A stretch of 64,000 nucleotides of DNA from Azospirillum fermentarium (GTDB lineage: Bacteria > Pseudomonadota > Alphaproteobacteria > Azospirillales > Azospirillaceae): NCBI RefSeq assembly GCF_025961205.1, contig NZ_JAOQNH010000001.1, positions 2,690,001 to 2,754,000 on the forward strand, in the 5' to 3' direction. The notes under the pieces are model-generated. The model made no database searches. It saw nothing but the letters and a program-made list of their open reading frames with translations, and was not told the DNA's origin. Shown piece after piece: positions 24,571-33,502 of the stretch (position 1 is its first letter; each line of letters starts with the position of its first letter). The position numbers were made by a program, and so were the translations under genes.

Positions 24571-27500
24571 TCAACCCGCCCCAAGCCGATCACACCGGGC
24601 AAGCCAATCCCGCAGCACCGGCACGAGCCGCCGCGTGGCCTCCGCCCCCAGAAGCTGCCCGTGCCGATGGGGAAGGTCGAGACGCTCGACCCCGCCGGCA
24701 TACGGCTCCCACCGGCGCGGGTCGAGAACGTTGCCCCCATCCTCCAGGGCCGCGCGGACGTGCAGCAACGTTCCCGGAAAACGCCGGTGATGGTGGCGCC
24801 GGACCAGACGGTTGGTGTGCAGCATCGACCGCGTGATGCCGGCCAGAACGGCGTCGGGCAAATCCGCCAGCGGGTGGCCGGCGGCCCGCAGCCGCGCGAT
24901 GGTCTCCGCACGGGCCGGCGCGGGCGGCGGGTCAAGCCCGGCGATGAGCAGCAGAGCCTTGAGAGCCGCTGACTCATCCGGCTCCGGCGCGTGGCGCCAA
25001 CAGTCGCACGGATAGGCGTCCAGCAGGACCAGCGCACCGGGCAGCCCCCCCGCGGCGGCCAACTGCACCGCCATCTCGTGGGCAATGATGCCGCCGGCCG
25101 ACCAGCCCACCAGATGACAGGGGCCGCGCGGCTGGATCGCCCGGATCTGCGCGAGGTAGTCGGCGGCCATCTCCGTCAGGCCGGCGGGCAGGGGCTGCGC
25201 CGGATCCAGGCCGCGCGCCTGCACGCCGTACACCGCCCGCCCCGCCCCGATGGCCCGCCCCAGCCCGACATAGCACCAGCCGATGCCGCCCGCCGGATGG
25301 ATGCAGAAGACCGGCGGCGCGCCCTCCCCTCCCCCCTCCACCAGAGGGAGCACGACATCCAGCCCCTCACGCCCACCCGGCCCCGGCCCGCCGCCGGCAT
25401 CCGGGGCACCGGGACGCCGCGCACCGCACAGCGTGTCCAGATGCGCGGCGAGGCGGGCCGGGGTCGGGTGGGCGAACAGCGCGCCGAGCCCGACCGTCAC
25501 CGGCCATGCCGCGCGGATCCGCTGGATCGCCCGCGCCGCCAGCAGCGAATGCCCGCCCAGCCGGAAGAAATCATCGTCGGCACCGATCCCGCCGCACGCA
25601 TCCGGCGGGGCGAGAAGCTCGGTGAAGAGCTGAACCAGACGCCGTTCGGTGTCGGTCGCCGGCGGACGCCGCCCGGCGGCGGCAGCGCGTCCGGGCGGCG
25701 GCAGGGCGGTCCGGTCCAGCTTGCCGTTTGCGGTGAGCGGCAAGGCCGGCAGCACCACGATCGCGGGAATGAGGGGCTCGGGAAGATGGGCCGCAAGACG
25801 CATCTGCAAAGCCGCCGGGTCGATCGCTGCGCCGGCGGAAGCGGGCGTGACATAGGCGACCAGACGCGGGCCGCCCGGATGATCCTCCCGCAGGATGACG
25901 GCCAGGGGGCCGGCCGGACCGGCGGCGTGGACCGCCGCTTCGATGTCGCCCAGCTCGATGCGCATCCCGCGCAGCTTGACCTGATGGTCCGAGCGCCCGA
26001 GAAACTCCAGCGCCCCATCCGCCCGGCGGCGGGCGATGTCGCCGGTGCGGTACATGCGCGCCCCGCCGGACGGGCCAGGGGGGGCAAACGGATCGCCGGA
26101 AAACCGTTCCGCCGTCAGGGCCGGGCGGTTGAGATAGCCGCGCGCCACCTGGCGTCCGGCGATGTAGAGGTCACCGGCCACCCCCGGCGGCACAGGCCGC
26201 AGGCGGCGGTCGAGCACGTACAGGGCGGTGTTCCACACCGGATGCCCGATGGGAACCGGCACCGACCGGTCGCCGGGGGACGCGGCCCAGTGGGTGACGT
26301 CGATGGCCGCCTCGGTCGGGCCATAGAGGTTGTGCAATTCGCCCACGGCCGTCCGGTGAAAGCGGTCGCGCAGCACGGCGGGCAGTTCCTCCCCGCTGCA
26401 GAAGACCCGGCGCAGAACAATGCCCTCGGCCGACGGCTCCGACAGGAACAGCGCCAGCATCGAGGGCACGAAATGCACGGTGGTGATCCGCTCCTCCCGC
26501 AGCAGGCGCGCGATCCAGGCGGGATCCTTGTGGGCCGACGGCGGGGCGACCACCAGGGTGGCCCCGGCGATCAGGGGAAGGAAGAATTCCCACACCGAAA
26601 CGTCGAAGGTGGCCGGGGTCTTTTGCAGGATGCGGTCGTCCGGGCCGATGGCATAACGGGTGCGCATCCATTCCAGCCGGTTCACGATGGCGCGGTGCTC
26701 GGTCACCACGCCTTTGGGCACGCCCGTGGACCCGGAGGTGTAGAGGATATAGGCGGCATCCTCCGGCTGCGGCGGCTCGATGGGCACGTCCATTCCACCG
26801 CCGGGGCCGTCCGGGCGCAGGACGGGGATGTCCGGCGGCAGGCGGGATGCCGAAGCGGCATCGCCGAGGATCAGCCGAGGCCGGGCCTCGCCAAGAATAC
26901 GGGCGATGCGGCCCGGCGGATGGTCGGGGTCGATGGGCAGATAGGCCGCCCCCACCCGCAGGACCGCGGCCAGCGCCACCACGAGGTCCGGCGAGCGCGG
27001 CAGGGCGACACCCACGACATCCCCGCGCCGCACCCCCGCCGCCGCCAGCCGCCGCGCCAGCCGTTCCACCGCACAGGCGAACGCCCGGTTGCTGAGGGCG
27101 ATACCGCCGAAGGTCAGCGCCACGGCGTCCGGTGACCGCGCCAGCGCCGCCCCGATCAGATCGGTCAAGGTCCGCTCCGCGACCGGATGGGCGGTGTCGT
27201 TGATGCCGATGGTCCAGCGGCGATGCTCCTCCGGCGTCAGCGTCGGCACCTCCGCCAGCCGCGGCGCCGCAACCGCCGTTTCCAGGAAGCGGGCCAGACG
27301 GCAGGCATGCACGGCGGCCGCGGCGGCGGCGTAGCGGTGCGGGTTGGCCTCGACCCGCAGGCGCAGGTTCCGGCCCCGGCTGTCGGCCCGCAGGGTGATG
27401 GTGAGATCCTCCACCGGCCCGCTGCCCAGAATCCGCAGCCGGGTCACCGCCTGGGGCAGGACCGGCGGCCCATCGAAGGGCACGACGTTGATGATCGGCC

Positions 27501-28623
27501 CATAGAGGCGCCGGTCCGGGCCGAACAGCCGAAGATCGCGGCGCACCTGTTCGCTGCGGTAACGCCCATGCCGCCGGGCCAGCCGGAGATGACGCGCGGC
27601 CTCAGCGACGAAGCCGGGCAACGGTGCGTCCTCGTCGATGGGCAGCCACACCGGCAGGACGTTCATCACCGTCGCGGGCGTCCCCGACGCCACCGAGCCG
27701 AAACGGTTCATATGGGGAACCCCGACCATGGCCGCGCCGTCTCCGCCACTCTCCCCGTCATCGCCCCCCTCGCCGAGATGGCGGCGGACATAGGCGGCCA
27801 CCAGGGCCACCAGCGCATCGGGCCAGCCCACGCCAGCCGCCGCCGCCAGCCGGTCGAGCGCCCCGGCGCCGAGATCGTCCAGCGCCGCGTCGCACCGCAG
27901 CGCCAAAGGTCCGTGCGATGCCGGGTCCGGCGCCATTCCCGCCTCAAGCCCCCTCATCGGCCCTTTTCCCGGCGGGCGGCTCCCCAAGACCTCCAGCCAA
28001 TAGGCCCGGTCCGCCCTGCGCCGCTCGGACAGGCGGTAGGCGGCATCCTCGGCCAGCAGATCCCCATAGGGCGACAGGGCCGGCCCCGGCGCATCGCCGG
28101 TCAACCGCGCGGTGTAGAGACCGGCGATGCGCCGCGTCAGCAGATCGAAGCCATAGCCGTCGATCACCAGATGATGGATGCGCTGGTACCAGACATGCCG
28201 GCCGGGGCCGAGGATGAACAGCGTCTCCCGCACCAGCGGATCGCGGGTGGGATCGAGCGGCGTCGCCAGATCGCGCGCCATCGCGGCCTCGGCTGCCGCC
28301 GCCGGATCGGGGGCGGCGCACAGATCGACGACGCCAAGCTCCGGCACGGGGGCGCCGGTCCACTGGAACGGTTCACCGTCGCTCTCGCCGAAGCGCACCG
28401 TCAGGCCGTCCGCCTCGCCCAGCGCCGTACGAACCGCCCACGCAAGGGCGGCAATCTCCAGCCGGCCATCGATCTCGATGCAATGGGCGGTGTTGAAGGC
28501 CGGATTGTCCGGCTCAAGCCGCTGCGCGTACCACAGGCCGAGCTGGGCCTCCAGCAACGGCAGCGGGGCGGACCGGGGCGGCGCCATGGCCGGTAACGCA
28601 AGGGCGTCGAGATGCTGGGGCAT
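24571..28623 (-). CDS. Single-module NRPS, C-A(Ser)-T-TE, EntF-like
   Basis: A 1350-residue NRPS. Condensation domain with HHLVIDG (His150); adenylation domain about 470-980 whose pocket residues, read against EntF, are D-V-W-H-F-S-L-I-D-K, a serine code; carrier Ser1026 in LGGHS; thioesterase with Ser1175 in GWSAGG and a His in PHRHG. The layout equals EntF, which trimerises DHB-Ser, but no DHB synthesis genes are present. Its ATG is 47 nt after the ABC permease stop, so it is probably the last gene of the operon that starts at 34231. It may add or cyclise a serine-containing unit. Confidence 0.92.
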   Translation of the reverse strand: MPQHLDALALPAMAPPRSAPLPLLEAQLGLWYAQRLEPDNPAFNTAHCIEIDGRLEIAALAWAVRTALGEADGLTVRFGESDGEPFQWTGAPVPELGVVDLCAAPDPAAAAEAAMARDLATPLDPTRDPLVRETLFILGPGRHVWYQRIHHLVIDGYGFDLLTRRIAGLYTARLTGDAPGPALSPYGDLLAEDAAYRLSERRRADRAYWLEVLGSRPPGKGPMRGLEAGMAPDPASHGPLALRCDAALDDLGAGALDRLAAAAGVGWPDALVALVAAYVRRHLGEGGDDGESGGDGAAMVGVPHMNRFGSVASGTPATVMNVLPVWLPIDEDAPLPGFVAEAARHLRLARRHGRYRSEQVRRDLRLFGPDRRLYGPIINVVPFDGPPVLPQAVTRLRILGSGPVEDLTITLRADSRGRNLRLRVEANPHRYAAAAAAVHACRLARFLETAVAAPRLAEVPTLTPEEHRRWTIGINDTAHPVAERTLTDLIGAALARSPDAVALTFGGIALSNRAFACAVERLARRLAAAGVRRGDVVGVALPRSPDLVVALAAVLRVGAAYLPIDPDHPPGRIARILGEARPRLILGDAASASRLPPDIPVLRPDGPGGGMDVPIEPPQPEDAAYILYTSGSTGVPKGVVTEHRAIVNRLEWMRTRYAIGPDDRILQKTPATFDVSVWEFFLPLIAGATLVVAPPSAHKDPAWIARLLREERITTVHFVPSMLALFLSEPSAEGIVLRRVFCSGEELPAVLRDRFHRTAVGELHNLYGPTEAAIDVTHWAASPGDRSVPVPIGHPVWNTALYVLDRRLRPVPPGVAGDLYIAGRQVARGYLNRPALTAERFSGDPFAPPGPSGGARMYRTGDIARRRADGALEFLGRSDHQVKLRGMRIELGDIEAAVHAAGPAGPLAVILREDHPGGPRLVAYVTPASAGAAIDPAALQMRLAAHLPEPLIPAIVVLPALPLTANGKLDRTALPPPGRAAAAGRRPPATDTERRLVQLFTELLAPPDACGGIGADDDFFRLGGHSLLAARAIQRIRAAWPVTVGLGALFAHPTPARLAAHLDTLCGARRPGAPDAGGGPGPGGREGLDVVLPLVEGGGEGAPPVFCIHPAGGIGWCYVGLGRAIGAGRAVYGVQARGLDPAQPLPAGLTEMAADYLAQIRAIQPRGPCHLVGWSAGGIIAHEMAVQLAAAGGLPGALVLLDAYPCDCWRHAPEPDESAALKALLLIAGLDPPPAPARAETIARLRAAGHPLADLPDAVLAGITRSMLHTNRLVRRHHHRRFPGTLLHVRAALEDGGNVLDPRRWEPYAGGVERLDLPHRHGQLLGAEATRRLVPVLRDWLARCDRLGAG

Positions 28624-28670
28624 GGGCCGTGGCCTTGTGGTGTATGGGTCGGAACGGGGGGAACAGAGGG

Positions 28671-29927
28671 TCACTCGCCCCCGCGGAAGGGGCCGCGGCG
28701 CATGAGGTCGCGGGTTCCCTTGAGCGCGCTCATCGGCTCCAGCCGCGCCGCCGCGCGCACGGGAACCGCCGCGCCGGCCAGGCCGGTCAGCACGGCGGCG
28801 GCGGCGGTGGCGGCGGCCACCGCCGGGTCGAAGGACAGCACCAGCACGGGAAACACCAGCCCGGCGACATGAGCGGTGACGAAGCCGAGCAGAACGCCCA
28901 TCAGCGCCGCCGCCGTGAGCAGCACCGACACCTCACCCATCAGGGTCACCAGGATGTCGCGGTCGCGCGCGCCCAAGGCCTTGCGGATGCCGATCTCGGG
29001 GATGCGCTGGAGCACGATGACGGTGATGCCGCCGGAAACGTTGAACCCCGCGACGAGCAGGCACGTTGCGATGATGCTGCCGAACAGGGTGTAAAGCCCC
29101 TGTGAAAAGCGTTCGTAACGCCCGATCAGCCCTTCCGACTTCACGATCAGGAAGTCGTCCTCGGCCTGGGTCGCCACCTCGTGGCGCAGGCGCAGCAGCT
29201 GGGCGATTTGCGTTGCGACGTGATCGGTGGCTCCGGGCTGGGCCACCTGGGCGATGATCTCGATGTTCGGTTCCCCCTTGGCGACGATCAGCGAGCGGCC
29301 GACGTCGAAGGGGATCAGCACGAAATTGTTGCGGCCGGACTGGGTAAGCTGGGATTGGGGCTGCATGACGCCGACGATCAGGAAAAGCTGGCCGGCGATC
29401 TCCACGTCGCGCCCGACCACCGGGGCCGTCATGCCCAGCAGCGGCGGCACGTCGCTGCCGACGACGGCGACGCGGCTGTGCCTGGCCGCGTCCACAGCCG
29501 ACAGGAACCGGCCATCGGCCATGTCCATGGCCAGGATGCGGCGGTAATCCTCCTCGGTCGCCAGGATCGTGGTCGCCAGCCGCCGCACGCCCCACCGCAG
29601 ATCCACCGGCCGGTAACTGTTGACGCGCAGGGACGGCACCACGAAGGACAGCCCGCCGATCCGGCTTTCGATGGCGGCCATGTCGCCCGCCGTCAGCTTG
29701 GGCGGCGGCCCGCCCTGGATGTGGCGGTTGTCCAGATGGGGGATGATCGACAGCGTGTTGCGGCCAAGCGCGTCGAACTGGCCCCGGATCGAGATCACCG
29801 CCGCGTCCAGCAGCGTCGCGATGGTCAGAACCAGTGCGACGGACAGCGCGGTCCCGACGACGCAGATCGCCAGCTCGCGCCGGAAATAGCTCAGGTAATG
29901 GCGAAAGGAAACGAAGGCGCCCGTCAT
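28671..29927 (-). CDS. MacB/FtsX-type ABC transporter permease
   Basis: A 418-residue permease: one membrane helix near residues 19-40, a long extracytoplasmic part (about 45-280) and three C-terminal helices with ERFSQGLYTLFGSIIATCLL and the FtsX-type EIGIRKALGA coupling motif. MacB-type pairs do not pump freely across the membrane but drive periplasmic extrusion or removal of peptides and antibiotics. It overlaps the ATPase gene by 4 nt, and together they could give export of, or immunity to, the peptide from this operon. Confidence 0.88.
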   Translation of the reverse strand: MTGAFVSFRHYLSYFRRELAICVVGTALSVALVLTIATLLDAAVISIRGQFDALGRNTLSIIPHLDNRHIQGGPPPKLTAGDMAAIESRIGGLSFVVPSLRVNSYRPVDLRWGVRRLATTILATEEDYRRILAMDMADGRFLSAVDAARHSRVAVVGSDVPPLLGMTAPVVGRDVEIAGQLFLIVGVMQPQSQLTQSGRNNFVLIPFDVGRSLIVAKGEPNIEIIAQVAQPGATDHVATQIAQLLRLRHEVATQAEDDFLIVKSEGLIGRYERFSQGLYTLFGSIIATCLLVAGFNVSGGITVIVLQRIPEIGIRKALGARDRDILVTLMGEVSVLLTAAALMGVLLGFVTAHVAGLVFPVLVLSFDPAVAAATAAAAVLTGLAGAAVPVRAAARLEPMSALKGTRDLMRRGPFRGGE

Positions 29928-30655
29928 TCCCGCGGCATCTCCGCGATCCGGCCGCCGCTGACCGAGATGGCCCGGCCGCATTGGGCGGCGATGGCCGGGT
30001 TGTGGGTCACGATGATCGTCGTCGTGCCCGCCCGGTTGCGCTCGGCGATCAGATCGAAGACCGCCTGCCCGGTGTCCGGGTCCAGGTTGCCGGTCGGTTC
30101 GTCGGCCAGCAGAACCTTGGGATCGTTGATGAGGGCGCGGGCCAGGGCGACCCGCTGCTTCTGCCCCCCCGACAGTTGGGAGGGAAAGGCCCCGGCCAGC
30201 TCGGCAAGCTGCACGCGCTCCAGCACCTCCATCACGATGCCCCGCCGCCGCGGCGCCGCGACCTTGGCGTAATGAAGGGGCATGGCGACATTCTCGGCCA
30301 CCGGCAGGTGCGGCACGAGATGGAAGTCTTGAAAGACGAAGCCGAAGCAGCGGGTGCGCAGGGCGGCGAGCCGCTCCCGGCTCAGACCCTCCAGCGGCTC
30401 GCCGTCAAGACGGTAGGTTCCGGCATCGGCCCGCATCAGCAACCCCACGATCGCCAGCAGCGTCGTCTTTCCCGACCCCGACGGGCCGCAGATGGCCAGG
30501 CTTTCCCCCTGCGCGACCGATAGATCGACGTCGTTCAGCACCGTCACGTCGCGGCCGGTGCTTTGGCGGAAACACTTCCGTATCCCGCCGAGATGGAGAA
30601 AGCCGCCGCCCGTTTCCCCGCCCATGCCGGTGTCCATGCCGGCGCCGGTCCCCAT
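29924..30655 (-). CDS. MacB/LolD-type ABC transporter ATPase
   Basis: A 243-residue ATPase: Walker A GPSGSGKT, Q-loop FVFQDFHLVPHLPVAENV, signature LSGGQ, Walker B VLLADEPTGNLD and the switch His in TIIVTHN, the pattern of the LolD/MacB group. The start chosen at 30655 (MGTGAGMD) is 2 nt from the stop of the membrane-protein gene. It pairs with the permease at 28671-29927. The N-terminal 20 residues are Gly/Met-rich and may be longer than needed. Confidence 0.93.
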   Translation of the reverse strand: MGTGAGMDTGMGGETGGGFLHLGGIRKCFRQSTGRDVTVLNDVDLSVAQGESLAICGPSGSGKTTLLAIVGLLMRADAGTYRLDGEPLEGLSRERLAALRTRCFGFVFQDFHLVPHLPVAENVAMPLHYAKVAAPRRRGIVMEVLERVQLAELAGAFPSQLSGGQKQRVALARALINDPKVLLADEPTGNLDPDTGQAVFDLIAERNRAGTTTIIVTHNPAIAAQCGRAISVSGGRIAEMPRE

Positions 30656-30657
30656 GG

Positions 30658-31203
30658 TCACGCGCCCAACGGCAGCAGCAGGCACAGCACGCCCAGAACG
30701 ACGGCGGCAGCCGGCACCAGACGCACGGTTCCGGTGGCGATGGCCGGGGCGGCGTCGAAAACGCTATCGGCGTCCGGCTTGTGCCGGCGCTGCCGCGCCA
30801 CCACCGCGACGATCGCCAGATTCCACAGCACCACGCCGGCGGCGAACAGCAGGACGACGCCCACCGGCAGCCCGAAGCCAAGGTTGACGGCACCGATATG
30901 GAGCAGGGCCAGGGCCGGAACCAGCGCAAAGGGCGCGGTGCCGAGCGCCGCCGTCTCGCGGTCGAACCGGCCCACGCGCGACGGGCGCGTCGCCAGGGCG
31001 ATGAACAGCCAGACCAGCAGCACCGACAGGCCGATCAGAAGCAGCTCGCCCCGCCCGCCGGAACGGTTGGGCTCGCCCGCGGCGCTCCAGTGATAGACGA
31101 CCGGCTCCGCCAGCGTCCAATAGAGAATCAAACTCATGGCGAACGTCACCACGGACGTGACGAGGACCACCGGAACGAACCGTGTGGGAAACAGCGTTTG
31201 CAT
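30658..31203 (-). CDS. DUF1648-like membrane protein, possible immunity factor
   Basis: A 181-residue protein with four membrane helices. After the first helix comes VVYHWSAAGEPNRSGG, resembling the DUF1648 motif (HxNxxGxPDxxG) at the start of SdpI-type proteins, which protect Bacillus from its own SdpC toxin. AAGGAG lies 7 nt before the ATG. Placed between the modifying enzymes and the MacB pair, it is a candidate self-protection protein; this is inference from motif and position, and other DUF1648 proteins have no known role. Confidence 0.5.
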   Translation of the reverse strand: MQTLFPTRFVPVVLVTSVVTFAMSLILYWTLAEPVVYHWSAAGEPNRSGGRGELLLIGLSVLLVWLFIALATRPSRVGRFDRETAALGTAPFALVPALALLHIGAVNLGFGLPVGVVLLFAAGVVLWNLAIVAVVARQRRHKPDADSVFDAAPAIATGTVRLVPAAAVVLGVLCLLLPLGA

Positions 31204-31220
31204 GTCGATTCTCCTTGGGG

Positions 31221-32387
31221 TCAACGGAACCACAGCCCGTCCTGTCCGGGCTCCGACAGGTCGATGTACTGGAAACCGGGGGCGGGATCGTTGCAGACGG
31301 TCAGATAGTAGGAGCAGAGATGCATCTGCCCGAACCCGGTGCGCAGGTGGTCATACTGGCCGCGGACGGTCTCGCGGTCCTGGCCGAGGCAGCGCTGCGC
31401 CGTCGTCGTCAGCATGTCGAACATCGGCGTGCCCGGCTGGAAGGGGTTGTGGTGGGTGACGACGACCGTGGCCGACATGCCGTTGGCGGCGGCCCACGCC
31501 GCCACCTCGTCGGTGAACATCGGCGCGGCACCGTCGCTGAACGTGGTGCCCAGCGTCTGGAAGCGGCCCCCCGGCGCCAGCGCGCCGGGCAGCGCGTGCA
31601 GTATCTGGCGCGTGATCCGCAGCCCGTCGTCGCCGCCGTCGCCGACCAGGGGATAGAAGGTGCCGGACGGGACCGGCAGCAGCGGCGGGTTGGCGACGAT
31701 CAGGTCGAAGCGCCCCTCCACCGGCCAGCGGGCGGTCAGATCGGCCTGGGTCAGCCGGACCCGGCCCGCGGGAATGCCGTTGACCGCAAGATTGCGCCCC
31801 GCAAGGTGGAGCGCCACCGGGTTGATATCGACGGACGTCACCTCGGCGCCCGCCGCCGCCAACTGCAGCGTCTGGATGCCCGGCCCGCAGCACAGGTCGA
31901 GCGCCCGCATGCCCGCCCGGACCCGCAGCCGGTTGAGCAGGGCGAAGGAATCATCCCCGTAATAGAGCGTCATCATCACATGCGGACGCTCGAAGAACAG
32001 CCAGTGATTGAGGACCGGCAGCAGCATCAGCCCGTGCAGATGGACATTGCCCGCCGGGTCGGTGTCAAGCAGGCCGGCATCGCCCAAGGCATCGGGCACC
32101 AGGGACGGCAGGCCCGCCAGCTCCGCCGGTGTCAGCGGTTCCCCCAGATAGAGGAGCCGCACCAGCGCCCGGAGCCCGTCGTCGAGAATCGGCGCCAGTT
32201 CGATGAAGCGGCCGGGGCTGAAGGAGGCCGGATGGAAACTGGAAAACAGGTCGGCATACCCCGTTCCGTCGAGCCAGCGCCCCAGGGCGGCCAGACCGCC
32301 TTCGGACGTCCGGGCCGAAGAGACCGTGGCCGCGAAGGGCGCCGCCGGGGGATGGGCGATGGTTTGGGCCGTGGTGGCAGTCATCAT
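31221..32387 (-). CDS. Class I methyltransferase with NPP motif
   Basis: A 388-residue protein: an N-terminal helical part (1-150), then a Rossmann methyltransferase with ALDLCCGPGIQTLQLA (SAM motif I, about 165) and DLIVANPPLLP (motif IV, about 237). NPP[Y/F/L] motifs mark enzymes that methylate nitrogen in planar groups, such as the glutamine side-chain amide by PrmC/HemK or exocyclic amines of nucleic acids. Beside a protein with eleven closely spaced Asn residues, side-chain amide N-methylation is a reasonable hypothesis. It starts 14 nt after the radical SAM stop. Confidence 0.75.
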   Translation of the reverse strand: MMTATTAQTIAHPPAAPFAATVSSARTSEGGLAALGRWLDGTGYADLFSSFHPASFSPGRFIELAPILDDGLRALVRLLYLGEPLTPAELAGLPSLVPDALGDAGLLDTDPAGNVHLHGLMLLPVLNHWLFFERPHVMMTLYYGDDSFALLNRLRVRAGMRALDLCCGPGIQTLQLAAAGAEVTSVDINPVALHLAGRNLAVNGIPAGRVRLTQADLTARWPVEGRFDLIVANPPLLPVPSGTFYPLVGDGGDDGLRITRQILHALPGALAPGGRFQTLGTTFSDGAAPMFTDEVAAWAAANGMSATVVVTHHNPFQPGTPMFDMLTTTAQRCLGQDRETVRGQYDHLRTGFGQMHLCSYYLTVCNDPAPGFQYIDLSEPGQDGLWFR

Positions 32388-32401
32388 GGTGTCGTTCCCG
32401 T

Positions 32402-33436
32402 TCAAACGTCGCATCCAATGCCGAGCAGCCGGAGGGCCAGCTCGTCGGTGTGTTCGCGCAGCAGGGCCACCGCCTGCGGGTTTCCCGTCACGTCCTCGCA
32501 CAGCTCGCACATGGAGCCGTAACGCCCGCGCAGCGGAGACATCCGGCTGCGCTCCTCGACGAAGGAGGCCAGGAATTGCGGTCCCTTCTGGGCGATGCAG
32601 CGGACCAGCAGGTCGCCGAAGGCGCGGTCGAGCAGCGGCAGCGCCGGCTCGGCGTCGAGCGCGCCGAAATCAAGGATCCGGTTGTGTTCGGCCTCGAAGC
32701 CGCAGCAGGCGAGCAGGTGGTTCTTCGGCGACACCGCCGGGCTGACCCCGGCATAGCGGCAGCCGCCCTCCATCGAACGCCAATCGATGTCCTCGACCTC
32801 GCCGGGGTCGAGTTCACGGTGGAAGCGGCCCAGACGCTGCAATTCCGTCTCGTACACGACATAGATCGTGCCGTCGGCCTGCCGCGGCACGGTGTCCAGC
32901 TCGTCCTCGGCACAGATCAGCCGGGCCTCGGGATCGTCCAGCGCCTCCAGCAGCCCGGCGCCGGTCAGACGGCTGGAACGCCCCACGGCACAGGCCGCGA
33001 GGACCGTCTCGAAACCGATGCTCTTGGCCGCCCGCCAGGCGTTGACGATGTTGTCCAGGGGCACATAGGGAAGATGATAATCGTCGGCGCTGATGTTCAG
33101 CTCGTCCAGGCCGGCCTCCCGCAGCGCCAGCAGCGTGGCGCGCGCGCGCTCGACCGAGGTGGCATAGGCGACGTTGGTCACGAGGCGGGTGCTGAGGCCG
33201 AGCGAACCGGCATAGGCGATCGATTCGAACAGATGCTCCTTCAACAGGGTCGGCTCGCCGCCGGCAAAGATGACGGTGCGCAGCCCGCCGCGCCCGGCAA
33301 GGGAATCAAGTGACCGGCGAATTCGTTGAAAATCCAGCCGGTCCCTGCGATCCGGCGCAGAATTGACGCTGCAATGCGCGCAACGAGCGGTGCATGTGCT
33401 GGTAACAAGAAATGTCACACGAATCGGCTTGAACAT
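32402..33436 (-). CDS. Radical SAM peptide-modifying enzyme (candidate epimerase)
   Basis: A 344-residue enzyme with the radical SAM cluster motif CTARCAHC (Cys15, Cys19, Cys22), FAGGEPTLL for SAM binding, and a C-terminal part with more Cys (GGCRYAG, LLACCGF, MCELCEDV) that may bind another cluster or supply the Cys hydrogen donor needed by peptide epimerases. It follows the Asn-array gene by 66 nt in one operon with a methyltransferase. Peptide epimerases such as PoyD and YydG are such enzymes in RiPP loci, but thioether or C-C crosslinking is also possible. Confidence 0.72.
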   Translation of the reverse strand: MFKPIRVTFLVTSTCTARCAHCSVNSAPDRRDRLDFQRIRRSLDSLAGRGGLRTVIFAGGEPTLLKEHLFESIAYAGSLGLSTRLVTNVAYATSVERARATLLALREAGLDELNISADDYHLPYVPLDNIVNAWRAAKSIGFETVLAACAVGRSSRLTGAGLLEALDDPEARLICAEDELDTVPRQADGTIYVVYETELQRLGRFHRELDPGEVEDIDWRSMEGGCRYAGVSPAVSPKNHLLACCGFEAEHNRILDFGALDAEPALPLLDRAFGDLLVRCIAQKGPQFLASFVEERSRMSPLRGRYGSMCELCEDVTGNPQAVALLREHTDELALRLLGIGCDV

Positions 33437-33502
33437 TGGGCGTCTCGGCTGCGGAGATCGAAAAGAAAGAGAAGACGTTTCCTCGCTGACTGACGGGAGG
33501 AA

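Noticed and set aside
24991..28596. Long plus-strand frames opposite the single-module NRPS
   Set aside because: No recognisable domains, Arg/Gln/Gly-rich; the minus strand carries all NRPS motifs.
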